From DASWHX01 sp036397995 (GTDB lineage Bacteria; Bacteroidota; Bacteroidia; Cytophagales; Cyclobacteriaceae), in NCBI GenBank assembly GCA_036397995.1, contig DASWHX010000012.1:1-9678 (forward strand): a stretch of DNA of 9,678 nt, read 5' to 3'. Position numbers and translations under genes: made by a program. Below are positions 1 through 6,664 of the stretch, piece after piece; positions within the stretch are counted from its first letter, which is position 1; the number at the start of each line of letters is the position of its first letter. The notes under the pieces are model-generated. The model did not search any database and had not been told where the DNA came from. It saw nothing but the letters and a program-made list of their open reading frames with translations.

Positions 1-2
1 TT

Positions 3-1613
3 CATGCTTTGAAAGAGAAGTATTTACTGGAAATGAGGGAACTAACACTAGAGGGCCGAACGAATAAATCCTTGTTTAATGAACTTAATGCTATTAAGAA
101 AACCCTTACCAGGACAGCTATATGGGCGGTTATGAATACGGCCAAGAAAATTGTGTATGTGAACAAGTTATTTAGTGAAATCTCCGGATATAAAGAATCT
201 GAACTGATTGGAAAACATCATACGATAAGCAATGACGGATTATATGAAGAGGAATTTTGGGAAGGAATATTGGAAAAGGTGAGGAAGGGAAATGCGTGGC
301 GAGGTGAAGTAAAATGCAAGAGAAAAGATGGCTCTATTTATTGGACTGATACCTTAATTGGACCCATAATGAATAACGAAGGTGAATTTGAAAATTATCT
401 GACGCTGAAGTTTGATATTACGGAAAAGAAAAATATGGAGGAGCAACTCTCACAAAAGAACGAGCAATTAAACTTATTAAACTCAAAGATGGAAGAGGTG
501 AATGCAAACCTGGCTACTCAGCAAAATGCCATGGAATCTTCTATGTTAGTTCTAAAAGGTGATAAGAATTGTAACATTACCTTTGCCAATAAACATGTTT
601 TGAATCTTTTTGGTTTTTCAGAAGCGGAATTACTAAGCAATTGTGTAATTATTGATCCTGCTTTTAAAGAAAATCCTGCTCAGGAGCAAATTAAAAAACT
701 ATTGGAGAAAGGAGAAATCTGGAAAGGTGAGTTGAGATGCAGTAATAAAACCGGGGAACCCGTCTGGCTTCATTTAGCCATTGCTCCCATCTTCATTCAA
801 GATGAAATTACATCATTGCTTATGATCGGATTTGACGCGACCGCGAGGAAGAAAATGGAAGATAGAATTATCCGGCAAAAGCAGGAACTGATTAAAGTGA
901 ATCAATCCAAGGATAAACTATTCGGGCTCGTGGCCCATGACCTGAAAAGTCCGCTGGCCTCCCTTGAAGGAGTCCTGGAATTAATGGCAGCAGGAGAATT
1001 AACAAAAAGCGAAACCCAACTCTTAACAGGCAAGATTGGGGAGCATTTGGGTAAAGTAAATGAACTGCTAACCAATCTTTTAAATTGGTCCAGAAGTCAG
1101 TTAAATGGAATCAAGGTGCGGCCATCAAAATTAAATGCGCGCAATATAGCAAAAGACACCATTGATCTGTTAAGTGACGTGGCAGCCAAAAAGGCCATCA
1201 TCATTGAGAATAAAATTTCCCCAAACCTGAACATCCTGGCCGACCAAACTATGATAACAACTGTATTCAGAAATCTGCTGGTTAATGCTATAAAATTCAG
1301 TAAACAGGGTGGCCTTATTCAGGTAAGCGCTCAGGAAAAAAAGGAAACCAATACCATATTTATTTCAGATAATGGCCTGGGAATTGATTACAAACATCAA
1401 AAGAAATTATTTACAGATTTCACGGTAAGCAGGGAAGGAACTACCGGTGAAATAGGGTCCGGGCTGGGTCTGCAAATTTGCAAAGATTTTTTGGAGAAAA
1501 ATAATGGAACATTGGACTTTGAAAGTACCCCCGGTAAGGGAAGTACATTCTATTTTGAACTGCCAAAATTCAAAGCAGGCCGTTTTCAAAAGTTGGTTCC
1601 TGTGGCCGGTTAA
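3..1613 (+). CDS. Soluble PAS-PAS sensor histidine kinase (5' end probably outside window)
   Basis: Cytoplasmic hybrid-less sensor kinase that should autophosphorylate on His and pass phosphate to an unidentified response regulator. Residues are numbered from the TTG at 9. PAS 1 covers about 30-142, ending in the usual DITEKK motif, with the W-R-G-E and K-R-K-D-G-S-I-Y-W pattern of Aer/PAS_3-like domains. A coiled linker (about 142-172) leads to a weaker PAS 2 (about 173-285). The DHp domain has the H box AHDLKSPLAS with phospho-acceptor His310. The ATPase domain shows N-box Asn422/Asn426, G1 box DNGLG (454-458) and G2 box GSGLGL (483-488). No membrane segment or receiver domain is visible. 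The frame is open to the left edge; a TTG at 9 and an ATG at 33 are possible starts, but neither has a convincing ribosome site, so the true start is probably upstream. It ends at TAA 1611-1613, followed by a repeat-bearing non-coding gap. No partner regulator is adjacent. Confidence 0.93.
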   Translation, partial: HALKEKYLLEMRELTLEGRTNKSLFNELNAIKKTLTRTAIWAVMNTAKKIVYVNKLFSEISGYKESELIGKHHTISNDGLYEEEFWEGILEKVRKGNAWRGEVKCKRKDGSIYWTDTLIGPIMNNEGEFENYLTLKFDITEKKNMEEQLSQKNEQLNLLNSKMEEVNANLATQQNAMESSMLVLKGDKNCNITFANKHVLNLFGFSEAELLSNCVIIDPAFKENPAQEQIKKLLEKGEIWKGELRCSNKTGEPVWLHLAIAPIFIQDEITSLLMIGFDATARKKMEDRIIRQKQELIKVNQSKDKLFGLVAHDLKSPLASLEGVLELMAAGELTKSETQLLTGKIGEHLGKVNELLTNLLNWSRSQLNGIKVRPSKLNARNIAKDTIDLLSDVAAKKAIIIENKISPNLNILADQTMITTVFRNLLVNAIKFSKQGGLIQVSAQEKKETNTIFISDNGLGIDYKHQKKLFTDFTVSREGTTGEIGSGLGLQICKDFLEKNNGTLDFESTPGKGSTFYFELPKFKAGRFQKLVPVAG

Positions 1614-1620
1614 GTGTATC

Positions 1621-1876
1621 GTGGCATACTCTCAGGTAAACCCTTAGCGATACAAATTTGAATAAGTATCCCCACACCTTCATTTATTCCCGTCAAAAAT
1701 TCCATTGCCAATAATTATTGAAGGTGAGGAGTGGCATACTCTCAGGTAAACCCTTAGCGATACAAATTTGAATAAGTATCCGCACACCTTCATTTATTCC
1801 TGTCAAAAATTCTATTGCCATTGATATTGAAGGTGAGGTGTGGCACACTTTCAGGTAAACCCTCAGCGGATATACT
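1621..1876. repeat. Tandem direct repeat, about 110-bp unit, 2.3 copies
   Basis: Unit 1 is 1621-1730 (110 bp) and unit 2 is 1731-1839 (109 bp). Their first 51 bases are identical (1621-1671 and 1731-1781), and the rest differs by three substitutions plus a few changes near the end. A third, partial and more diverged copy starts at 1840 and fades after about 1868. Each full unit carries an inner inverted repeat, CACCTTCA with TGAAGGTG (1675-1682/1719-1726 and 1785-1792/1828-1835). Unit 1 also has GTATCG (1616-1621) facing CGATAC (1648-1653). It starts seven bases after the upstream kinase stop codon. There is no coding sense that I can recognise. Possible identities are an intergenic REP/MITE-like element, a tandem small-RNA locus or a transcription end region; the sequence alone does not decide. 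Confidence 0.9.
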
Positions 1877-1904
1877 TGTACTTAATGAGCGCAGCAGCGT
1901 AAAA

Positions 1905-1971
1905 TTAACCATCCAATAATGAGTCTTAAGCGGACTTATTAGATTGGCTCGCCCTTAAATTGTATGGTTAA
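1905..1971. other. Long imperfect hairpin
   Basis: The outer arms TTAACCAT (1905-1912) and ATGGTTAA (1964-1971) are perfect complements. Inside them, CCAAT (1913-1917) pairs with ATTGG (1942-1946). Next, AATGAGTC (about 1918-1925) pairs with GACTTATT (about 1934-1941 region) with one G-T wobble, leaving a short TTAAGCG loop. The right-hand side has an unpaired stretch of about 17 bases between the inner and outer arms. It could be a structured RNA, a folded untranslated region or a decayed mobile-element end. No adjacent T-run supports a terminator. Confidence 0.45.
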
Positions 1972-2162
1972 ATTACATGGAACTACTTGCCCAAAAATAA
2001 TGCCTGAAGGGGCTGGAAACAGGAAATTCAATTTTACAATGATGGTTTTGAACAAAAAAGATATGCATTTTAAAACACATTAGTATAAAACCTTACCTGA
2101 ATGATTTTTGTTTGAAAATTCAACTTAGAAAATAATTTTTTATGCTATAATATTAATGTATT

Positions 2163-2201
2163 ATGATATCATTATTTTCCTTAAGGAAGACTTTTTCAGT
2201 C
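2163..2201. promoter_or_regulatory. Cluster of short palindromes upstream of kinase operon (possible operator)
   Basis: Three dyads sit within 39 bases: the perfect palindrome ATGATATCAT (2163-2172), the perfect 12-bp palindrome TTCCTTAAGGAA (2177-2188), and a small hairpin GACT/AGTC (2189-2192/2198-2201) with a TTTTC loop. They lie 86-124 bases before the ATG at 2287, where regulator binding could affect transcription. No known regulator site is recognised; the role is inferred from position and symmetry only. Confidence 0.25.
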
Positions 2202-2286
2202 CCGCTACCACCAGGTTCATTATAATAACTTAATAAAAATATTTATTACCACCAATTTGGGTGAAATAAATAGAATTATCTGAACA

Positions 2287-4356
2287 ATGACTGCATCGGG
2301 AGAAATACATAACAACAGGGAGTTTGCCCAGGTAAAAGCAATTCTCATTGGTATTTCAATAGTAATCGCTTTATCGGGGTTACTGAATTTATTAGGATGG
2401 AAATACGATATAGAAATTCTAAAGAGGCCCATCCAGGATTTTGATGCAACAAATCCATTGACCGCGATTCTTTTTCTAATGTTCGGAATAAGCATGGTGC
2501 TTGTTCACTTAAATAAGATCTCAAAAAAAATTGGGCTAATAATCGGAGCCCTGATAATCATAATTTCAGTTTTCCACGCAATGGATATCATTCTCCAAAC
2601 TGGTGTGAATATTGATAAAATTATATTCTCCGACAATTTGGAATCAGACCTTAGCGATTACAACAATTCAAACCGAATGGCGTTTAATATCGCTTTGAGC
2701 TTTGTTTTACTCGGGACCATTTTTTTATTGTCCGCCGGTAATACGAGAAAGAAGAAAATCGCAAATGAACTTTCACTTGTCATTATTCTTATAGGCGCAA
2801 TTTCCCTGTTGCTAAGCGCTTTCAGGTTTGAAAAAGTGTTGGAATTACAGGCAATAATTCCTATGGGCGCATACTCGGCCTGCCTGCTTATTTTATGCGC
2901 ATTGGCTATTATAGTCAGTAACTATAATGTGGGATTTATGAAAATAATCCTGGCGAAAAATTCAGGAGGAAGATTCGCACGGATCTATATTCCTATTTCA
3001 TTTATGGGTCCCTTACTGATGGGTTATGCAGGAATTATACTAACCAGAGAAACTTTTTTAAACATTGAATCGTCATTTGCCATCATTATAGTTCTGGCAA
3101 CAATTATTTACTTTTTGGTTACCCTGCAGACCGCATCTTTGTTGTCGAGTAAAGAATCTCTGCAAAAAGACGCCAAAAAATACATAAGCGAGTATGAACT
3201 TGGAATGAGGCAGGTTATTGAGCAATCTCCAAGTCCTTTAATAGCGGTAGATAAGAGGGGAGCAATCCAAATCGTTAATGCGGAAGCCAGAGATCTCTTT
3301 CAGTACCAGGAAAAAGAACTTCTGGGAAAAAAAGTTGAAGTTCTCATCCCTGAAAGTATGAATCAGAAACATGAATCATATAGAGATAAATATATGAAGA
3401 ATCCTGTTTCCAGGCCCATGGGAAAATTACTTGAGTTGAAAGGCAAGAAAAAAAATGGCGAGGAATTTCCACTCGAGATTGCCCTCAAACCAATACAATT
3501 CAAGTCAGAAAGTGATGTGTTGATTGCTGCAAGCATTCTGGATATTACAATGCGGAAAGAACAAGAAATCCTGATAAGAGATTTACACGCCAACCTGGAA
3601 GATAAAATAAAAGAAAGAACAGCACAGTTGGAGGATGCAAACAGGGAATTGGAAAGTTTTGCCTACTCCGTATCTCACGACTTAAGAGCTCCACTTAGGG
3701 CATTGGAAGGCTTTTCAAAATTACTATTTAGCAAATACGGGGAAAGTTTTGATACCGAATCAGCAAGATGGTTAAAATACATCAATGAGAATGCAATTAA
3801 AATGGATATCCTCATAAATGACATTCTTCATTTTTCAAGGGTAAATCGAAAAGAGTTAATCAAGGGAGAGTTTGATATTAGAAACCTGATTGAAGAAGTA
3901 ATGGAAGAATGCTTGCAACCATATGCCGGAAAACCGATGGACGTTGATCTAAATATTGAACACCCAATCATCAATGGTGACCGCCAGGCTTTAAGAATGG
4001 TTTGGCAAAATCTCATCGGCAATGCGCTCAAATTTTCATCAAAGGAAGATGTAATAAGAATAAAAATCAAGGTTAAAAAAGCAGGCAAAATCATCCAATG
4101 TAGTATTGAAGATAATGGAGCGGGATTCGACATGAAATACAGTAATAAACTTTTTGGAGTTTTCGAAAGATTGCATAAGGAATCCGAATATGAAGGCACT
4201 GGAATTGGTTTGGCGATTGTAAATAAAATTGTGAAGAAGCATAACGGAAGGATATGGGCCAAGAGTAAAGTTGGGAAGGGCGCCAAATTTACTTTTGAGT
4301 GCGAAAATGTGAGCGAAATACACAAACCAACTGACAGTAACCCAATAAAGAATTAA
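2287..4356 (+). CDS. Eight-TM membrane sensor histidine kinase with PAS domain
   Basis: Inner-membrane sensor kinase of 689 residues. About eight hydrophobic segments are visible, near 17-37, 56-75, 82-102, 131-149, 163-179, 190-211, 232-251 and 264-282. The loop pattern (N-I-D-K-I-I-F before TM4, N-R-M-A-F-N at its start) resembles an unnamed multi-TM module found ahead of many bacterial PAS kinases. A PAS domain follows at about 303-425, with His362 at the position of the FixL heme ligand. A coiled linker (425-455) leads to the DHp domain with SHDLRAPLR and phospho-acceptor His464. The ATPase domain has N-box Asn575/Asn579, G1 DNGAG (609-613) and G2 GTGIGL (637-642). The H-box type is the phytochrome/Cph1 class, although no GAF or PHY domain is present. 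The start at 2287 is preceded by A-rich sequence rather than a Shine-Dalgarno, which is normal in Bacteroidetes. The response regulator begins 42 bp downstream and is its likely partner. Confidence 0.95.
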   Translation: MTASGEIHNNREFAQVKAILIGISIVIALSGLLNLLGWKYDIEILKRPIQDFDATNPLTAILFLMFGISMVLVHLNKISKKIGLIIGALIIIISVFHAMDIILQTGVNIDKIIFSDNLESDLSDYNNSNRMAFNIALSFVLLGTIFLLSAGNTRKKKIANELSLVIILIGAISLLLSAFRFEKVLELQAIIPMGAYSACLLILCALAIIVSNYNVGFMKIILAKNSGGRFARIYIPISFMGPLLMGYAGIILTRETFLNIESSFAIIIVLATIIYFLVTLQTASLLSSKESLQKDAKKYISEYELGMRQVIEQSPSPLIAVDKRGAIQIVNAEARDLFQYQEKELLGKKVEVLIPESMNQKHESYRDKYMKNPVSRPMGKLLELKGKKKNGEEFPLEIALKPIQFKSESDVLIAASILDITMRKEQEILIRDLHANLEDKIKERTAQLEDANRELESFAYSVSHDLRAPLRALEGFSKLLFSKYGESFDTESARWLKYINENAIKMDILINDILHFSRVNRKELIKGEFDIRNLIEEVMEECLQPYAGKPMDVDLNIEHPIINGDRQALRMVWQNLIGNALKFSSKEDVIRIKIKVKKAGKIIQCSIEDNGAGFDMKYSNKLFGVFERLHKESEYEGTGIGLAIVNKIVKKHNGRIWAKSKVGKGAKFTFECENVSEIHKPTDSNPIKN

Positions 4357-4398
4357 GACCGAAAATTAATAACAAATAAACCTCTAATCTCAAACCCC

Positions 4399-4842
4399 AT
4401 GGATACCAAACCAGTTGAAATTTTGCTAGTGGAAGACAGACCCGAAGATGCTGAAATGACTATAATGGCCATTAAAGATGCCAAGCTTGTTAATAACATT
4501 CATTGGGTGGAAGACGGAGAAGAAGCTCTGGATTTTATTTTTGGCCGCGGCGAATATAGTTCCCGGAAAGCCAGTCCTTTGCCGAGCCTAATCCTATTAG
4601 ATCTTAAATTGCCAAAGGTAAACGGATTGGAAGTGCTTGCTAAAATCAAACAAGATCCAAAGACAAAAAAGATCCCCGTGGTTATACTTACAACCTCAAA
4701 GACGTCACGAGAGGTTGAAGAAGCCTATACTTTGGGAGCCAACAGCTACATAATAAAGCCTGTTGATTTTGAGAAGTTTGTTACCACAGTCCGGGAAATA
4801 GGATTGTATTGGATCCTGGTAAATTATTTTCCTGAAAAATAA
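4399..4842 (+). CDS. Single-domain response regulator, Rcp1-like
   Basis: A free-standing receiver protein of 147 residues with no DNA-binding or enzymatic output domain. Key residues are all present: acidic pair Glu12/Asp13, phospho-acceptor Asp68 in I-L-L-D-L-K-L-P, switch Thr98 (TTS), Tyr117 as the aromatic switch residue, and Lys120 followed by Pro121. The insert after the second helix (F-I-F-G-R-G-E-Y) and the C-terminal V-R-E-I-G-L-Y-W tail are typical of the Rcp1 subfamily, the partners of phytochrome-type kinases such as Cph1. It is therefore expected to accept phosphate from the upstream kinase and probably also from the paralogous kinase downstream, then act through protein contacts or a phosphorelay. 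It lies 42 bp after the kinase stop, consistent with one transcript. The downstream target is not evident in this window. Confidence 0.95.
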   Translation: MDTKPVEILLVEDRPEDAEMTIMAIKDAKLVNNIHWVEDGEEALDFIFGRGEYSSRKASPLPSLILLDLKLPKVNGLEVLAKIKQDPKTKKIPVVILTTSKTSREVEEAYTLGANSYIIKPVDFEKFVTTVREIGLYWILVNYFPEK

Positions 4843-4962
4843 TAAAATTTCGAAAGCCGGCACAGCATATTATAATTTCGTTAGCGAAGACAAAAAGTGT
4901 AAGGGGTCATTTCTCAAAAGAATTTCAAACCTCAAATCAAACTAAAACGGTCCCAAGACTCA

Positions 4963-4990
4963 CTTCAAAAGACTTTTTTGAAGAAAGTCT
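4963..4990. other. Two mutually exclusive hairpins in the gap 4843-5145
   Basis: CTTCAAAA (4963-4970) pairs perfectly with TTTTGAAG (4976-4983) around a 5-base loop. Alternatively, AGACTTT (4970-4976) pairs perfectly with AAAGTCT (4984-4990). The two folds share bases and cannot coexist. No T-run follows, so a classical intrinsic terminator is not supported. The element sits about 120 bases after the response-regulator stop and just before a candidate promoter, so it may be an mRNA 3' structure or a DNA operator. The rest of the 303-bp gap shows only a 4-bp TTCG/CGAA mini-hairpin (4877-4888) and no credible gene. Confidence 0.45.
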
Positions 4991-4991
4991 A

Positions 4992-5021
4992 TTGCTTACC
5001 ATTAATTATTGATAAATTTTG
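4992..5021 (+). promoter_or_regulatory. Candidate Bacteroidetes-type promoter for third kinase
   Basis: A TTG at 4992-4994 is followed after 18 bases by TAAATTTT (5013-5020), then G. This approximates the Bacteroidetes sigma-ABfr consensus (TTG, 17-23 bases, TAnnTTTG), with only the last G displaced by one base. Transcription would begin near 5027, giving a leader of about 120 bases before the ATG at 5146. It is inferred by motif match in AT-rich DNA, where chance matches are common. Confidence 0.35.
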
Positions 5022-5145
5022 GAATACTACCCAAATGCTCAATTTCCGGTTCAATTCCTTCATTAATTTAAACCCTAAAGAGAAAGCTCGGATCCTATAT
5101 CAACTCAAGTAAAACTCTCCGGTAAATGAGCGAAAAAAAACTTAT

Positions 5146-6594
5146 ATGGAAATCAAAAAATCAGATAAGCGAATCAAAGAGATATTGGCCGCTCTTTTAA
5201 TGTTTGCCAAAGGAGATAATTCTGAACAACTCAAAATTTCGGATAATCATGATGAAATTGATTCTATCATGATGGCAGTAAATAGCTTGCGGGAATCGGT
5301 AAGAGAAAAGGATTTGGAAATGGAAGAAAGGAAAAACAAAACAAAAGTTCTTATTGAATTATTGCACAAATACTCCGCCCTGGATTTTTCTGAGCGCGCT
5401 GTCATTAGTAAAAATGGAGATGAGATTGACTCAATTGCAGCAGGGTTAAATGCAGTAATAGATGAATGGCAGTCTAAACTTGAAAAAACCGAAGAAAGTG
5501 TAGAAAAAATAAGAACAATTTTCAAGCATGCTCCCGACGCAATAATTGTAATTAATTCAAGGGGAGTTGTTGAGCAGTGGAATCCCGCGGCGGAAGAAAT
5601 TTTTGGATGGTCCGAGGACGAAGTGATGAGTAAACCGATTCATACCATTATTATTCCGGAGAATTACCGGGAAAAACACCTCAATGGTATGAATCGTTTC
5701 TTAAAGACTGGAAAGAGTTCCGTTACAAAACTTCAGCTTAAATCATTACGAAAAAATAATGAAATGATTGATGTTGAATTAACGATTTCTTCCGCTATGG
5801 TAAAGGGTGAATACTTGTTTATTGGATTTCTAAGAGATATTTCTAAAAAAATAAAAGCTGAACAGGAAATCGGCAAACGTACCATTCAATTAGAAACTGC
5901 CAATAAAGAACTTGAAGAATTTGCCTATACTGTTTCTCATGATTTAAGAGGCCCTCTGCGGACATTAGAAGGCTTTTCAAAATTGCTATTTGATAAATAC
6001 AACGAAAGGCTTGATTCAGATGCGACAAGGTGGCTGAATTTTATTAATAAGAATGCATTAAAAATGGATTTGATTATCAATGATCTTCTGGAGTTTTCAA
6101 TAATTAGTCGCCAGGAAATCATATTAGATCGATTTGATACAAAATCTCTTATCGATGGAGTAATGAAAGAGTGTTTATCTTCTTATAAGAAAATAAAAGT
6201 TGAACCTAAAGTAGATATTGAATTTCCAACAACGTATGGAGATCGAAGTTCTTTAAGAAAAGTTTGGCAACATTTAATTAACAACGCGCTCAAATTTTCT
6301 TCAAAGAAAGATGTAGTAAAATTAGAGATTCAGGTCAAAAGGGCGGGAAACGCTATAATATATAGTATTGAAGACAATGGAACGGGATTCAATATGGAGC
6401 ACAGCGACAAAATTTTTGGAGTATTTGAAAGGCTCCATAAAGAATCAGAGTTTGAGGGAAACGGAATCGGGCTGGCTATAGTTAGTAAGATTATAGAAAA
6501 ACATAACGGTAAAATTTGGATAGAAAGTAAAGTCGGGGGTGGTACTAAATTTTATTTTGAACTGGAATTTCAGGACGTGCCAATAAAGTCTTGA
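5146..6594 (+). CDS. Soluble HAMP-like/PAS sensor histidine kinase, paralogue of upstream kinase
   Basis: A cytoplasmic kinase of 482 residues without membrane segments. The N-terminus has two similar segments (about 8-55 and 66-112), each with a D-E-I-D-S-I stretch followed by a helix, as in HAMP domains. A PAS domain spans about 121-237, with His178 at the FixL heme-ligand position. A coiled linker leads to the DHp domain, SHDLRGPLR with phospho-acceptor His265. The ATPase domain has G1 DNGTG (410-414) and G2 GNGIGL (438-443). In the N box the first Asn is His376, whereas Asn380, the conserved metal-coordinating position, is kept, so activity is expected. From about residue 250 onward it is a close paralogue of the eight-TM kinase, but its sensor half is different. 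It starts 303 bp after the receiver gene and may have its own promoter. The ATG at 5146 lies after an A-rich tract; another ATG at 5126 is out of frame by one base. Confidence 0.94.
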   Translation: MEIKKSDKRIKEILAALLMFAKGDNSEQLKISDNHDEIDSIMMAVNSLRESVREKDLEMEERKNKTKVLIELLHKYSALDFSERAVISKNGDEIDSIAAGLNAVIDEWQSKLEKTEESVEKIRTIFKHAPDAIIVINSRGVVEQWNPAAEEIFGWSEDEVMSKPIHTIIIPENYREKHLNGMNRFLKTGKSSVTKLQLKSLRKNNEMIDVELTISSAMVKGEYLFIGFLRDISKKIKAEQEIGKRTIQLETANKELEEFAYTVSHDLRGPLRTLEGFSKLLFDKYNERLDSDATRWLNFINKNALKMDLIINDLLEFSIISRQEIILDRFDTKSLIDGVMKECLSSYKKIKVEPKVDIEFPTTYGDRSSLRKVWQHLINNALKFSSKKDVVKLEIQVKRAGNAIIYSIEDNGTGFNMEHSDKIFGVFERLHKESEFEGNGIGLAIVSKIIEKHNGKIWIESKVGGGTKFYFELEFQDVPIKS

Positions 6595-6620
6595 GATCTG
6601 GTTAAATAACTGAACCCTTT

Positions 6621-6640
6621 GGGTTGCACAGCACCCTTTT
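6621..6640 (+). terminator. Probable intrinsic terminator after third kinase
   Basis: GGGTTGC (6621-6627) pairs with GCACCC (6631-6636) around an ACA loop, with one bulged T, and is followed directly by TTTT (6637-6640). It lies 27 bases after the kinase stop. An overlapping alternative stem, AACCC/GGGTT (6613-6617/6621-6625), could compete. The position between convergent genes supports termination of the plus-strand transcript; the reverse strand lacks a good T-run after the stem. Confidence 0.5.
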
Positions 6641-6664
6641 GAAGTATTTGCCTAAAATTCCTGA

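Larger units (their letters stand above)
1614..2286. other. 673-bp non-coding gap rich in repeats and dyads
   Basis: No credible gene was found on either strand between the two plus-strand kinases. The left third is the tandem repeat. The middle holds a long imperfect hairpin (1905-1971). About 2030-2286 is strongly AT-rich and carries perfect palindromes at 2163-2172 and 2177-2188. A TATAAT string lies at 2146-2151, but no well-spaced upstream element accompanies it, and I found no good match to the Bacteroidetes TTG/TAnnTTTG promoter. The promoter of the downstream kinase-regulator operon should nevertheless lie here, because the preceding gene is too far away for simple read-through translation coupling. 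Confidence 0.7.

Noticed and set aside
1621..1876. CRISPR array
   Set aside because: The repeat unit is about 110 bp and directly abutting, without variable spacers, and no cas genes are present.
2146..2151. TATAAT as a -10 box for the kinase operon
   Set aside because: No suitably spaced -35 is present (the TTGAAA at 2112 is 28 bases away), and Bacteroidetes promoters use a different consensus.
2199..2213. GTCCCGCTACCACCA resembles a tRNA 3' end or attachment-site remnant
   Set aside because: The upstream sequence has no T-loop consensus, anticodon arm or cloverleaf, and there is no integrase nearby; most likely chance.
3828..4325. Long antisense open frame opposite the first membrane kinase
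   Set aside because: It is a shadow of the kinase catalytic domain on the other strand, with no recognisable protein character.
2287..4842. Phytochrome light-sensing system suggested by the Cph1-like kinase core and Rcp1-like regulator
   Set aside because: Neither kinase has GAF, PHY or a bilin-binding Cys; only the catalytic class and receiver type match.
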